Of a stretch of 64,000 bases of DNA, positions 16,785-27,054 are shown piece after piece. Position numbers and translations under genes: made by a program. The first letter of the stretch is position 1; every line of letters begins with the position of its first letter. Source of the stretch: CAG-877 sp045125935 (GTDB lineage: Bacteria > Bacillota_I > Bacilli_A > RF39 > UBA660); assembly GCA_045125935.1 (NCBI GenBank), contig JBGVNW010000056.1:62001-126000 (forward strand). Direction: 5' to 3'. A model generated the notes under the pieces. That model was not told where the DNA came from, did no database searches, and saw only the letters and a program-made list of their open reading frames with translations.

Positions 16785-18263
16785 CTAATTGTATATTATA
16801 CCAAATCCGTAGATACTATTACTGTTTACATTATATTGATTTTTCTTTACTTCATTATCTAAATTTCCTTCTATTGTATAGATCGTATTATTTTTTACGA
16901 ATTCTACTATGCCAACATGATTTATTTTCCCATCACCTTCCCAATCAAAAAAAATTAAATCTCCAGCTTTAGGAATATACTTTGATGTTTTCCATTTTCC
17001 TTTACTTTTAAACCAATTTGCTCCTGTTTCACAAACTGAAAATTTTGGAATTGTTCCACTTTCTATATAACCAGCTTGATTTGCAACCCAACTAACAAAT
17101 ATCGCACACCATTCTACTCTTGACGAAAATCCATACCACGACCAATAAGGTTTTCCACCAACATTTCCAACTTGAGATAAAGCTATTTGTACTATATTTG
17201 AATTACTATTGGATGTTCCATATATTAAAAACATCCATAAATTATTATATTTATCACTTAATAATTCAGCTATTTGTTTTTGTTGCTGAAAATTAAAATT
17301 GTATTTTTTTATTATTTGGTCTAAAGATTTACTACTTATAGTTATATATAGAATTGTACTATTTTTATCATCTTTTATTTCTTCAGTTGTTATGTGTGTT
17401 ATTTCATTTGTTTTCCAAAATATTTTTTTTAAAATTTCTGCTTGTGTGTCATTAAACGTAAGAAAAGCTATTTTATTATCACCATTGGATATCTTTGCAA
17501 TATAAATTGATAAAACTATTTTCCATTCTGCTTGATTATAATTTATTATGCATTCATCATGTTTAATAGATTGCTGTATATTTGAGATTTTTATTGATAC
17601 CTCATTATTCAGTTCTCTTACCACATCACTTATAGTAATATTGTTCTTTTCAACATCTTCATTTGAAAAAAATATTCCAAAAACAGAGTTGCACAATAAT
17701 CCTATTAGACAGCAAGCAATTATAATTATAGTCACTATCCATCCTCCTGCAATTAAAGTAGAAATCAATGCTTTTGTTCCTGCAATAATTCCTTTTATAG
17801 AAGATGCAGTAACTTTGATTGCCAACTTTACCCCTTGATATGTTTTTATAACAGTCAATCTTGCTAATTTAATTGCTTGTTGAGATGATTTAATACTTTC
17901 GGTTGCAACTTGTTGACTGGTTTTTATTCCTTTTGTAGTATTTTTTAATTTTCTTTTTTTAGTTAGTTTAGTCTTTACAGATTTAATTTTTGTTTTAGTT
18001 TTCACAATATTGCTTTTAGTAGTCTTAACTGCATCACTACTCTTTTGTTTTATTTTTCCAGTGCTTACTGCTACTGCATTTCCAGTATTCGTTATTTTAT
18101 TAACTGCATATTCATTGACATTTCTAGCTTCGTTAGTGGTTGCATTTTCACTCTTTTGTTTTAAATTAATAATGTTATCTTTTATTTTTTGAGTTGCAAC
18201 AACTTGTTTATCAAGAGTCTTAATAGTACCTTTTATAACTTCTTTTGTCTTAATGTTAGACAT
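16785..18263 (-). CDS. Conjugation cell-wall hydrolase with C-terminal CHAP domain
   Basis: Start taken at ATG 18263 (GGAG 8 bases upstream); an ATG 6 bases earlier sits on the ribosome site. A Lys/Thr-rich helical region (1-160) is followed by one membrane helix (about 168-195, 'GGWIVTIIIIACCLIGLL'). A linker domain comes next, then a CHAP amidase/endopeptidase domain from about residue 355: 'VEWCAIFVSWVANQAGY' holds the Cys and 'GDGKINHVGIVEF' the His. It opens peptidoglycan for the mating channel, like the Orf14/CwlT-type proteins of conjugative elements. It follows virB4 by 2 bases. Confidence 0.85.
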   Translation of the reverse strand: MSNIKTKEVIKGTIKTLDKQVVATQKIKDNIINLKQKSENATTNEARNVNEYAVNKITNTGNAVAVSTGKIKQKSSDAVKTTKSNIVKTKTKIKSVKTKLTKKRKLKNTTKGIKTSQQVATESIKSSQQAIKLARLTVIKTYQGVKLAIKVTASSIKGIIAGTKALISTLIAGGWIVTIIIIACCLIGLLCNSVFGIFFSNEDVEKNNITISDVVRELNNEVSIKISNIQQSIKHDECIINYNQAEWKIVLSIYIAKISNGDNKIAFLTFNDTQAEILKKIFWKTNEITHITTEEIKDDKNSTILYITISSKSLDQIIKKYNFNFQQQKQIAELLSDKYNNLWMFLIYGTSNSNSNIVQIALSQVGNVGGKPYWSWYGFSSRVEWCAIFVSWVANQAGYIESGTIPKFSVCETGANWFKSKGKWKTSKYIPKAGDLIFFDWEGDGKINHVGIVEFVKNNTIYTIEGNLDNEVKKNQYNVNSNSIYGFGIIYN

Positions 18264-18265
18264 AA

Positions 18266-20581
18266 TCATTCTCCTGGTTTAGTAGTCATCAATTTATATA
18301 ATTTAGTATTGCTAGGAAACTTATTTATAAATGGAACAAGAGAACTACCGTATCTTATTAGACCACATCCTGCATCAGAGTTAGTAATATAAGACATTTG
18401 CTCATCAGAAATATTTAATAGTTTTGCTAATTCTTTTCGATCACTTGCTGCTTGATTAAGCATAACTATAAATTCACTATTAGATAACATAGTTGAGGCT
18501 TCTACTGATGACAAAAGGTATTCTACATTTTGAGTTATTGCTGTTGGATAAGCATTTCTCTTACGAAATTGCCTCCAAGCTGAGTTAAAAAATGTTGCTG
18601 AATATTCATTTTTAAATAGTACATGAATTTCATCAATAAAAATATGTGTTCTTTTTCCATTTCTATAATTATCTGATACTCTATTTATCATTGCATCTGT
18701 TATTACTAAGAGTCCCATGGTCTTTAATTGTTTACCTAATTTATAAATATCATAAGATATTATTCTACTATTAGTATCAACATTAGTTTCATGTGCAAAC
18801 ACATTCAGAGAACCATTAGTAAATAATTCGAGTGATAAAGCAAGTTCACAAGCTTCTTTTTCTGGTTGTTCTAGCAATTTTTGTCTTAATGACATTAAAG
18901 TTGGTATAACACCTGCTCTATGATAATCATCGTAGACCAAAGCTGTACATCTATCTATGATAGATTTTTCTTTTGGCCCTAATCCCTTTTTATCAAGCTG
19001 TTCAAATAATGATAAAACAAACTCTGATTTATCAGCTATAGGATTAATACTATCTCCGTAACCATCAATCATATCCATGGCATTTATATGATCTTTACTA
19101 CTTGCTGATATTACGATTACTTCTCCACCCATTGCTTTAACTAAAGTTGAATATTCTCCCTCTGGATCGCAAATCAAAATATCGTCGTCTGTCGATAATG
19201 CTAAAAATGAAATTAATTCTTTAGCACTAAATGATTTACCACTACCAGGTACTCCTAATAAAAAAGAAGATTGATTTAAAAGATTTGATTTATTAACCAT
19301 AATTAAATTATGACTTATAGCATTTTCTCCATAATATATTCCGTCTTTGTCCATTATTTCTTGTACTCTGAAAGGATTTAAAACTGCTAGACTTTCAGTA
19401 GTCAATGTTCTTAAATTCTTTATTTTTCTAACTCCTATTGGTAAAGCTGTATTAAGATCATTCATTTGTTGATATTTTAGTGGAGATATTTGACATAAAT
19501 GCTTTCTTGCGGTCATTAGTACAGTTTCTGTATCTGCCTCTAATTGTTCTTTTGTATCCGCAGTAATTACAAGTGTTAAATTAGCAAACATCATTCTTTG
19601 GTCTCTAGTAGTTAAATCATCTAAAAATTCCTTACTTTCCTTCCTTTGTTGTTCCATATCATAAGGAATAACTGCTGAAAAATTATTATTAGCATTTTGT
19701 TTTCTTTGCCAGTTAGCAATATTAGTTTCTACTCCTAGTAATCTATTTTCAACTTCTCTTACTGCCTCATCTGTTGGTATGGGAATAACATCAATACTCA
19801 TCATCATATTTTGGTTCATATCTGTTAATTCTGCTATAAAACTGTCTCTGATATAACTAGCACATTCTTTTAAAAATAAAACTCTACCAAACCTTTTACC
19901 TATTTCAAAGTAATCACTTTTAAATGAGAAACCATCAGGGCATATATAATCTTTAAAATTATGTCCTTTTTTCATTAAATCTTTTATATCTAAATTATAA
20001 TTAACTTCTTCCCCTATTCTATAAAAATCATGCAGTATTCTTAATTTTTCTTTGGCATCTAATTCTATACATTTACTACCTAATTTAGCCAAGTGTGAAA
20101 CAATATTATTTCCTATTCTTCTAAAATAATTTTTAGCTTCTTCATAATTCTTTTTAACAACTGATACAGTTAAATATATTTCCCTAACCATGCCATTGCT
20201 CCCTATTGTTTTATCTAATAGCATTTGATTATATTCCTGTCTATAAATATCTAAACCATCTTGTTTAAATGGTAATAATATTTCTTTTTCGAAATCTTTC
20301 TTATTTATTCTTCTTAATGCTACTGTTATCTTCGTTGTTGCTCCACTATCAAATGAATTTAATAATTCTGAATAATCTAAGAACATTGCCTCTTTATCTT
20401 CTTTTGATGCAACTGCATAATTAATATCACTAAATTTGTAAGTTAAGGCATATTTATTCTTACCTACTAAAAAAATACCATCTGTCCATATTCTTTGAAT
20501 AGGTATTACTTGTTGAATGTTTTTAGGTATTAAAAAATCTTCTTTTTCCTGTCTTTGAATATTTTGTAGCGATTTTATCAT
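18266..20581 (-). CDS. virB4: VirB4/TraE-type conjugation ATPase
   Basis: A 771-residue protein. The N-terminal half (TraC-F-like) covers about 1-400. The C-terminal RecA-like ATPase has Walker A 'LLGVPGSGKSFSAKE' near residue 440, Walker B 'THIFIDEIHVLF' near 640 and the later 'TAITQNVEYLL' helicase-like motif. VirB4 powers type IV secretion during DNA transfer and is a core marker of conjugative elements. The start at ATG 20581 (GGAGG 11 bases upstream) lies inside the end of prgI, overlapping it by 59 bases. Confidence 0.93.
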   Translation of the reverse strand: MIKSLQNIQRQEKEDFLIPKNIQQVIPIQRIWTDGIFLVGKNKYALTYKFSDINYAVASKEDKEAMFLDYSELLNSFDSGATTKITVALRRINKKDFEKEILLPFKQDGLDIYRQEYNQMLLDKTIGSNGMVREIYLTVSVVKKNYEEAKNYFRRIGNNIVSHLAKLGSKCIELDAKEKLRILHDFYRIGEEVNYNLDIKDLMKKGHNFKDYICPDGFSFKSDYFEIGKRFGRVLFLKECASYIRDSFIAELTDMNQNMMMSIDVIPIPTDEAVREVENRLLGVETNIANWQRKQNANNNFSAVIPYDMEQQRKESKEFLDDLTTRDQRMMFANLTLVITADTKEQLEADTETVLMTARKHLCQISPLKYQQMNDLNTALPIGVRKIKNLRTLTTESLAVLNPFRVQEIMDKDGIYYGENAISHNLIMVNKSNLLNQSSFLLGVPGSGKSFSAKELISFLALSTDDDILICDPEGEYSTLVKAMGGEVIVISASSKDHINAMDMIDGYGDSINPIADKSEFVLSLFEQLDKKGLGPKEKSIIDRCTALVYDDYHRAGVIPTLMSLRQKLLEQPEKEACELALSLELFTNGSLNVFAHETNVDTNSRIISYDIYKLGKQLKTMGLLVITDAMINRVSDNYRNGKRTHIFIDEIHVLFKNEYSATFFNSAWRQFRKRNAYPTAITQNVEYLLSSVEASTMLSNSEFIVMLNQAASDRKELAKLLNISDEQMSYITNSDAGCGLIRYGSSLVPFINKFPSNTKLYKLMTTKPGE

Positions 20582-20939
20582 TATTTTTTAATTCCTCCTT
20601 TTCTTTATTTTCTAAGTATGATTTTATTGATTCATAATAAATATTTTGTGATTCAAACTTTAATTCTTTTGGTGTTAATACTTCCGATACTATAAATGCT
20701 ATGATAAATTCTTCCATTGTCATTCCGTTATATTTTATAAAACCAAATGCTATAAACGGAAATGAAAAGAGTATACATAACCATGAAGTCAGTTCAACTC
20801 CTAAATACTCTATAAATGAATAATAACTTAAAATTGCGGCTCCACAGGCCAATATAGTAAATATAAATTGTCTCAAAGATAATCCAAAAAAGATATTTTC
20901 AGTATAATTTCTTATTTCACGATTTATTTTTACTTCCAT
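20523..20939 (-). CDS. prgI: PrgI-family conjugation membrane protein
   Basis: A 138-residue protein that starts 'EVKINREIRNYTENIFFGLSLRQ', a hallmark of the PrgI family, with two closely spaced membrane helices (about 25-70) and a charged C-terminal tail. PrgI is a VirB3-like inner-membrane part of Gram-positive type IV secretion systems, always next to virB4 as here. Its 3' end overlaps virB4 by 59 bases, and its start touches the stop of the ArdC-like gene. Confidence 0.85.
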   Translation of the reverse strand: MEVKINREIRNYTENIFFGLSLRQFIFTILACGAAILSYYSFIEYLGVELTSWLCILFSFPFIAFGFIKYNGMTMEEFIIAFIVSEVLTPKELKFESQNIYYESIKSYLENKEKEELKNNDKIATKYSKTGKRRFFNT

Positions 20940-21817
20940 TATCTATCTTCCCTTCTATAATTTCTATTTTTAACATTTCTATCAATGTACTCACATATTT
21001 CATTTGCTTTTGATATTGCTTTAAATAACTCTTGCGGTTTATTTTCTAAAATTTTAATCCAAGATTGTATGTAACTCTTATGATTGTCATAATGTTCATT
21101 TTTTGTTTGTATATTTAATTTTTGCATAAGAAAAGAAGAACTAATTTCTGCAATCAATTCTTCTTTAGCATATGCTTCTTTGCTATTGCCAAAATTTCTA
21201 TTTAGTCTTTTTTCATTTCCTGTAGCATGACAGATTTCATGAAGTTGTGTGGCATAATAATAATACTTATCAAAGAATTTAGAAGATTTTGGTATAACTA
21301 TTTCATCGTTTAAGGTATTGTAATATGCTCCATCTCCTTCTTCTCTATATTTTACATTGATATTCTTTATAATGTTTTTGATAATTTTTGATGGTTCAAT
21401 TTTCGAATTGTTAATAACTTCAATGTAATTATCTACTCCATCAATATATTTTGCGTTATATACATATGTACACCTTGCTATTATTTTAAAATCATTAACT
21501 TCTTCAGGGTGTTTTTCTATGTATTCGTTATATTCAGATAAATTATATTTTCTTTTATTCCTAATGTTATAACTACTCCAAAATTCAATTGGAACGCCTT
21601 TTCCCTTAGCAGATTTATTTAATTTCCATCCTTTATTATTAATTTGTACAAATGTATACCATCTTGGATCTTCATATTTTTCTTTTGATGATATAAATGA
21701 CAATAACAAGCTATTTACCCCTTTATATTCAATATTAGTTATTCCATTAATATTTCTATTACTATACCATCCTTTTCTCCATGTTATTTCATCTTCTTTT
21801 AAACAAGCAACATACAT
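20939..21817 (-). CDS. ArdC-like antirestriction/ssDNA-binding metallopeptidase-domain protein
   Basis: A 292-residue protein with an N-terminal ArdC-type region ('SLLLSFISSKEKYEDPRWYTF' and 'GKGVPIEFW') and a C-terminal zincin domain with 'QLHEICHATG' (HExxH zinc motif) and 'KEELIAEISSSF' as the downstream Glu. ArdC proteins are carried by conjugative plasmids and elements. They protect incoming DNA against restriction or bind transferred single strands. Position between virB6-like and prgI genes fits early-transfer protection. Confidence 0.85.
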   Translation of the reverse strand: MYVACLKEDEITWRKGWYSNRNINGITNIEYKGVNSLLLSFISSKEKYEDPRWYTFVQINNKGWKLNKSAKGKGVPIEFWSSYNIRNKRKYNLSEYNEYIEKHPEEVNDFKIIARCTYVYNAKYIDGVDNYIEVINNSKIEPSKIIKNIIKNINVKYREEGDGAYYNTLNDEIVIPKSSKFFDKYYYYATQLHEICHATGNEKRLNRNFGNSKEAYAKEELIAEISSSFLMQKLNIQTKNEHYDNHKSYIQSWIKILENKPQELFKAISKANEICEYIDRNVKNRNYRREDR

Positions 21818-21867
21818 TTCAATTAATTTTTGTCTACTTTTATTATTTATATTAACTCCTCCTTATC

Positions 21868-22704
21868 TCATAATCCCATCATTTCTCTTACTACTCTGTC
21901 TGATAATTTTATTGTTCCTACTAGAACCAACATATTAAAAATTAATTCTCCAGTATATTTCCATACTTGAGTTACTGCAGAAGCATTTATATCTACTACT
22001 GGTGGCGTTGTTGCAAATAATGAAAATATAATGCATGAAAGTACAATAATTGCTCCTTCTAAGCAAACTGCACAGTATGACTTTAAAAAGCTCATCCCTA
22101 TATTCTGTGTCGTTTCTCCAGCAAAAGTTGATAAGGGTACTGGTGCTAGTGCTGTATATAAATACAATTTAAAGAATCTTCCATATACTGTTAGTATCAT
22201 TATGAAAGATAAAATTGTTACAAATAAGCCACCAATAAGTGTTACCGCCCATAGTGGAATTGATTCGAAAAATCCACAATTTTCTACTGCAGCAATTATT
22301 TCTTGTGGTAGTATAGTCTTTGTTATAGTTCCAAGTCCCGATGTTTCCATAATGGTTGAAATAATACCTTGGCAGATTTTAAATATTGCTAAAAGTAAAT
22401 CCATTCCATAAGTTACAATTATTTTTGCAATTGCAAATCTTATAAATAATTTTAAAGCTTGTTCTGGTCTTTTTATATCCGTAATTGAACCACATGTTTT
22501 AATTACACCTACTATAAAGAATAATACCAATAAAGCTAAGCCAATCGCTTGTAATGTTCCGTGAATACTTTTTATTGCATTCCATATTTCTCCACCCTTG
22601 AATGTTTCTGGTGTTTGAGTAATTAAATCCCATATTTCACATAATTTAGAATTCCATGTATCTAGTGCATTTTGCAAGTTTTCTATAATCCAATTATTAC
22701 TCAA
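21868..22704 (-). CDS. TrbL/VirB6-like conjugation membrane protein
   Basis: A 278-residue protein with about six membrane helices and Gly/Ala-rich helices such as 'GLALLVLFFIVGVIKTCGS' and 'LYTALAPVPLSTFAGE'. The latter is characteristic of the TrbL/VirB6 (CD1112-like) channel proteins of Tn1549-type elements. The start is TTG 22704 with GGGAGA upstream; no ATG gives a better fit. It lies 19 bases downstream of the small VirB2-like gene. Confidence 0.8.
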   Translation of the reverse strand: MSNNWIIENLQNALDTWNSKLCEIWDLITQTPETFKGGEIWNAIKSIHGTLQAIGLALLVLFFIVGVIKTCGSITDIKRPEQALKLFIRFAIAKIIVTYGMDLLLAIFKICQGIISTIMETSGLGTITKTILPQEIIAAVENCGFFESIPLWAVTLIGGLFVTILSFIMILTVYGRFFKLYLYTALAPVPLSTFAGETTQNIGMSFLKSYCAVCLEGAIIVLSCIIFSLFATTPPVVDINASAVTQVWKYTGELIFNMLVLVGTIKLSDRVVREMMGL

Positions 22705-22723
22705 TTATTTCATCTCCCTAAAT

Positions 22724-23047
22724 CTATTTTTGTCCAGTTATTAAATTTAATATTTCTTTAGAGAACATAATAATAATTCCACCAAGGAAAGTATTGAAAC
22801 CGTTAGTTTTTTGACTTGGATCATGACTCTGATATGACATTCCTATTTGAGTAAGACTGATAACTACTACAATTGTTCCTATTGCTCTTGTAACACTAAA
22901 AATAAAATCTGATAAATTATTAATTACTGTTAATGGATCATCTGCTGCATATACTGGAGTTACTGAATTTATAATAAGCGATATTATTGATATAAGCATT
23001 AATAATTTTCTCTTTTTTCTATCTTTTATATTCTTTTTATTTTTCAT
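22724..23047 (-). CDS. Small two-helix conjugation protein (Maff2/VirB2-like)
   Basis: A 107-residue protein with a signal-peptide-like N-terminus ending 'TPVYAADDP' and two membrane helices. The phrase 'SLTQIGMSYQSHDPSQKTNG' followed by 'GIIIMFSKEIL' matches the Maff2/TrbC-like small proteins found between virD4 and virB6 in Tn1549-like elements. It may be a pilin-like channel component. The start overlaps the end of virD4 by 11 bases. Confidence 0.75.
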   Translation of the reverse strand: MKNKKNIKDRKKRKLLMLISIISLIINSVTPVYAADDPLTVINNLSDFIFSVTRAIGTIVVVISLTQIGMSYQSHDPSQKTNGFNTFLGGIIIMFSKEILNLITGQK

Positions 23048-24878
23048 TTTCTACCTCTTTTCTATTTAAATATTCTTCTATATTATCACTAGATATTAAT
23101 TCATAATTATTCGCTATTTCTTCAATTTCTGTAAAATTTAAATCTTCTACGTTTCTATTAAATAAAATAGTTGCAATTGCATTTTCAGATGTGCCGTGTA
23201 AATATGGCTTAGCTTTTCTATCAGCTGTCTTTTTAATATTCTGATGTTTCAAAATATTATATTTTAAATCTATAATTGGTCGTTCTCCTCTTATAAAAAG
23301 AATAGCATACTTATTATCAAGCATTCTTACCTCATCTGGTGTCATTAATTCTCTTCCACTAATTTGGTAGTTGGTTGAATAATTTCCATTTCTTCCGCTA
23401 CTTTTACCATGCGTATCAATATTTATTGTTTCCTTACCTAAAAGTTCGCTTATATATTTATGTGTTGATTGTTCCATTCCTCCTAAATACAAAAATTCAT
23501 CACAATTACCAATAATGCTTTCCCATTGTTTTTCAAAAAGTGATTTTAGTTGTGCTAAGTTTTGTAGAATTATACTTACTGATATAGCACGAGATCGCAT
23601 TACACTTAATATTTGTGCAAAATCATCAGGTAAAGCAACATTTGCAAACTCATCCATTATAAAATGTACAGGAATTGGTAGACTTCCAAAATATTTATGA
23701 TCTGCTAAAAAAAACAACTGTTGAAACAGTTGCGTATAAAGTATACTTACTAAGAAATTGAAACTTGTATCATTATCGGGAATTATTGCAAATAAAGCAA
23801 CCTTTTTTTCACCAATAGATGGCAAATCCAATTCATCTGTTACAGTTAATAATTCTAGACTTTTTAAATTAAACTTTTCCAATCTAGAAGCAAGCGTTAT
23901 TTGAATTGACTTTAGTGTCTTTGGTGAACCAGTATGATAGTCTCTATAATACTTTACAGCAATATGATTAGGTTCCTTACTTTCCAATCTGTTAAATAAA
24001 ATATCTAATGGACTAATATAGTTTTCATCATCTTCTTTTACTTCTCCTGCTCTCAACAATTCCATAACCATTGAAAAATTCTGCTCATCTTCAGGTGCCT
24101 CATATTTTAAATAAAAAATTAATGATAATAACAACATGCTTGCTGACGTATCCCAAAACGGATCACTGCTTGATGAACCTTTAGGTGTAGTTGCCTTAAA
24201 AATATTTGTCACCAATCTTTGAACATCATTATCATTTTTTAAATAAACAAATGGATTATAGCAATGGCTTTTTTCCATATTAATTAAATCTAATACTTTT
24301 ACTTCATATCCTTCTTGTTCTAATAAATATCCTAATGATCTTATTATTTCTCCTTTTGGATCTAAAATTACAAATGACGTGTTAGCTTGCATAATATTTG
24401 GCTTGCAATAAAATCTTGTTTTTCCTGCACCACTTCCTCCGCATACCAACACATTTAAATTTCTCATATGTTGTTTTGCATCCAATCCAATTGCAACATT
24501 TTTAGTAAGTAATTTGTTACTCACTTTAGGTTCTTGATAATATTTTTTATTTATTTCTTTTTTGTTTCCCCATTTTGCCGAGCCATATTCTTCACGTTTA
24601 CGATAGTTTTTTCCCGATGATGTGTATATGCTAATATAAATTGTATAAGTAAAAATAGCTACTAATATATTTTTCAAGGTTTGTTTTTCAAATGTTATAT
24701 TAAAAGGATTATTTAATATGTTAGAAAAATCCCTTATTATTTGTGGTAATCCTCCACTTAAGGAAGGAGTTATTAGTATTACACACCAGATGACAAAAAT
24801 TAAACCTATTATATAAATAATAATTAAATTTTTTTTATTGTCTAACATATTTATTTTTTGATATGCAATGCTTTTCAT
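23037..24878 (-). CDS. virD4: VirD4/TraG-type coupling protein
   Basis: A protein of about 613 residues with two N-terminal membrane helices (residues 15-80), Walker A 'VCGGSGAGKTRFY' near 150, 'FVILDPKGEI', Walker B 'IPVHFIMDEFANVALPDD' and the arginine/Gln motif 'SIILQNLAQLK'. It brings the relaxase-DNA complex to the mating channel. The frame extends upstream to a TTG at 24890; ATG 24878 was chosen, though neither has a strong ribosome site. The 5' end overlaps a small ORF (24835-25011), suggesting coupling. Confidence 0.92.
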   Translation of the reverse strand: MKSIAYQKINMLDNKKNLIIIYIIGLIFVIWCVILITPSLSGGLPQIIRDFSNILNNPFNITFEKQTLKNILVAIFTYTIYISIYTSSGKNYRKREEYGSAKWGNKKEINKKYYQEPKVSNKLLTKNVAIGLDAKQHMRNLNVLVCGGSGAGKTRFYCKPNIMQANTSFVILDPKGEIIRSLGYLLEQEGYEVKVLDLINMEKSHCYNPFVYLKNDNDVQRLVTNIFKATTPKGSSSSDPFWDTSASMLLLSLIFYLKYEAPEDEQNFSMVMELLRAGEVKEDDENYISPLDILFNRLESKEPNHIAVKYYRDYHTGSPKTLKSIQITLASRLEKFNLKSLELLTVTDELDLPSIGEKKVALFAIIPDNDTSFNFLVSILYTQLFQQLFFLADHKYFGSLPIPVHFIMDEFANVALPDDFAQILSVMRSRAISVSIILQNLAQLKSLFEKQWESIIGNCDEFLYLGGMEQSTHKYISELLGKETINIDTHGKSSGRNGNYSTNYQISGRELMTPDEVRMLDNKYAILFIRGERPIIDLKYNILKHQNIKKTADRKAKPYLHGTSENAIATILFNRNVEDLNFTEIEEIANNYELISSDNIEEYLNRKEVENEK

Positions 24879-25011
24879 ATATTTTTGCAAATTTCAAATA
24901 TAGGTCATCGATTGCATCTGTATTTATAGCTTCTTTAATCTTATTGTTTCTAAGCTCATGTAATGTATTTATAATAATTCCAATTTCATATTTATCTAAT
25001 TCTACTTTCAT
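24835..25011 (-). CDS. Small hypothetical protein (58 aa) overlapping virD4 start
   Basis: ATG 25011 overlaps the stop of the pcfB-like gene by 4 bases and has AGGAG upstream. It encodes a helical, charged protein ('KYEIGIIINTLHELRNNKIKEAIN'). Small ORFs between pcfB and virD4 are usual in this class of elements. No known function; the coupled start is the main support. Confidence 0.6.
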   Translation of the reverse strand: MKVELDKYEIGIIINTLHELRNNKIKEAINTDAIDDLYLKFAKIYEKHCISKNKYVRQ

Positions 25012-25688
25012 CTTACTTTTCTCCTGCTTTTATTAGTTGTTTTATTTTTTATTACCTTTTTATTATTATCTAATTTGATTTCTTGCTCTGCTTTTATTTT
25101 TTTTATTTCTTTTCTTACAGAGGACTTGTTAAAATTAGAACCCTGTTCTAAATATTTTTTGTTCGTCGATGAATGCTCGGACAGAGGGCTTTTTTCCATC
25201 TTCGCAATTTGCGGGTTTGATAGTTTCTCATTATTCTGATTTAATGTTGTATTTTTTTCATTTCGATTATTATTAATTCTTGTAACTTCACTTTTGACCG
25301 TTGCCATATTAATTGTGGCTAATTTAAATCTATTTACTATTCTATTTATTTTTCCAGCATCTTCAGCTCTTACAATAATGTCTATCATTCCATCTGTATT
25401 AATATTCTTTTTATCAACTATTGCACTAAATAAAACCCCATATCGTTTTGATTCCTCAGTAAACTTTTTAATATCTTCTTGTCTTATCGAAAATACTTTT
25501 AATTCTTTTCCTGATTTTAACATATTCGAAAGTTTTGTTTTTCCTTTGATTTTTTGTTGATCTTTTGCTATAGCGTATAACATTACAGCAACATTTTTTG
25601 CACCACTTCCAGTAATTTTTGCAGCCACTTCTATTCCTTGTAATGATATTCTAACTAATTGTTCTGCCGCATCACTTGATATGTTCAT
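25008..25688 (-). CDS. PcfB-family (DUF3801) conjugation protein
   Basis: A 226-residue protein. Residues 1-130 carry the PcfB/DUF3801 pattern: 'AAEQLVRISLQGIEVAAKITG', 'KNVAVMLYAIAKDQ', 'GKTKLSNMLKSG' and 'YGVLFSAIVDKK'. A charged disordered tail follows. PcfB works with the coupling protein to recruit the relaxosome in pCF10 and related systems. Its start overlaps the relaxase 3' end by 17 bases. Confidence 0.88.
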   Translation of the reverse strand: MNISSDAAEQLVRISLQGIEVAAKITGSGAKNVAVMLYAIAKDQQKIKGKTKLSNMLKSGKELKVFSIRQEDIKKFTEESKRYGVLFSAIVDKKNINTDGMIDIIVRAEDAGKINRIVNRFKLATINMATVKSEVTRINNNRNEKNTTLNQNNEKLSNPQIAKMEKSPLSEHSSTNKKYLEQGSNFNKSSVRKEIKKIKAEQEIKLDNNKKVIKNKTTNKSRRKVR

Positions 25689-27033
25689 TTAATTTGATTA
25701 CCTCCTCTTTATTTTCAAATATTTTTTCATCAACTTCTTTTAGTTGATTTTCTATTATAGGAATTCTTTGTTTTATTCCTTCACATAATTTTTTTATTTC
25801 TTTGTGTTTCTCTATTGTGTATGATATGTTATTAATTTCATTTTGCAATTTCATTTTTTCATCTATCTCAGTTGCTGTTTTTATTTTTTCTAAAAGCTTA
25901 TACCTTTTATCTTGTAAATCATTTATTCTTTTTAGATTATTATCTTTATAAAATAAGAACTGTTCATAAGTGTCAATTTTATTACTTACAAGTAGTCTTG
26001 TTTCTTTTGATATAATTTCCATTTTATTTACTTCTAATCTTATAGAAGCAGGTAATGGTTTATTTGGCGTATATTTAGGAAAAACTTTTAGCAAGTAGCA
26101 ATAATAAAAATATAATCCTTTAATTCCGTTTGTTCTGTTTTTTACTATTGGTGGACATTTAGGTTTGAATTTAGATTTTTGAATTTCTATGTGTTTTTCT
26201 TTTCTTTTGTTCTGATTCTTTTCTATTTTGTCACATATATTCTCTACACTATATTCTTCTCCAAAACTGCGTATAATTCTTATATTTCTTTTATATGGAG
26301 CTTTCCTTATACTTAACTTTCCTGCTCTATAAGTCAATTCATATTCCATTAATTTCAATAGTCTTTCGAAATCATTATATGATAATGCGTTTGAAATTGC
26401 ATAATCAATATCTTTCTTTGCTAATGTATGGTAATTAGAATGTTCTATTGACTTTTGATAATAATTACCATAGTTTATTTTACTTTTTTTACATGTTTTT
26501 TCTTCTAATACATTTAGTCCATATTCTTCACATAGACAGTCTGATATATGCCTTAGCTCTGCATATGTTTCTCTTTTATCATAATATTTCTTTCCATCGT
26601 TAAATGATACTGAATTAATTACAAAATGATTATGATAGTTATTTGTATTTAAATGAGTTGATACTACAACTTCAAATCTATCTCCCCACATTTCTTTAGC
26701 AAGTCTAATGCCTATTTCATGTGCTACTTTCGGTGTTACTTCTCCCTCTTTGAAAGATTGAAATGCGTGAAATCCTAAGATTCCATCACATTTATTAAAT
26801 CTTGTTTTTGTTATTAACATTTCTTGATAAGCTATTTGTGGTGTACAATTTATTCCCGTGACATAAAATTGTTGTTCTGTTTTAAAATCAGATTTAGTGT
26901 AATTAATTACATTATGAAGTGAAGCATATTCTTCTATGTTATATTTTTCTTTATCCGTTTTATTTGTGTCTGTTGTGTATTTTAAGGTAGTGTCTAATCT
27001 TTTTGTTATCTTCCATATTCCAACTACTGCCAT
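25672..27033 (-). CDS. Relaxase (MobA/VirD2 type, MOBP family)
   Basis: A 453-residue protein. The relaxase domain (1-250) has the three-His metal motif in 'HLNTNNYHNHFVINSVSF' near residue 130, plus 'GFHAFQSFKEGEVTPKVAHEIG'. A candidate catalytic Tyr lies in the N-terminal region ('INYT' near 45). The C-terminal half is a Lys-rich coiled coil. This is the nicking enzyme that starts DNA transfer in Tn1549/CTn-type elements. It follows mobC by 21 bases, the usual order. Confidence 0.9.
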   Translation of the reverse strand: MAVVGIWKITKRLDTTLKYTTDTNKTDKEKYNIEEYASLHNVINYTKSDFKTEQQFYVTGINCTPQIAYQEMLITKTRFNKCDGILGFHAFQSFKEGEVTPKVAHEIGIRLAKEMWGDRFEVVVSTHLNTNNYHNHFVINSVSFNDGKKYYDKRETYAELRHISDCLCEEYGLNVLEEKTCKKSKINYGNYYQKSIEHSNYHTLAKKDIDYAISNALSYNDFERLLKLMEYELTYRAGKLSIRKAPYKRNIRIIRSFGEEYSVENICDKIEKNQNKRKEKHIEIQKSKFKPKCPPIVKNRTNGIKGLYFYYCYLLKVFPKYTPNKPLPASIRLEVNKMEIISKETRLLVSNKIDTYEQFLFYKDNNLKRINDLQDKRYKLLEKIKTATEIDEKMKLQNEINNISYTIEKHKEIKKLCEGIKQRIPIIENQLKEVDEKIFENKEEVIKLNEHIK

Positions 27034-27054
27034 TTTATATCCTGTTGTTTACTA

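Noticed and set aside
22031..22411. 126-codon plus-strand frame inside the TrbL-like gene
   Set aside because: It is the antisense shadow of a well-supported membrane-protein gene and has no ribosome site.
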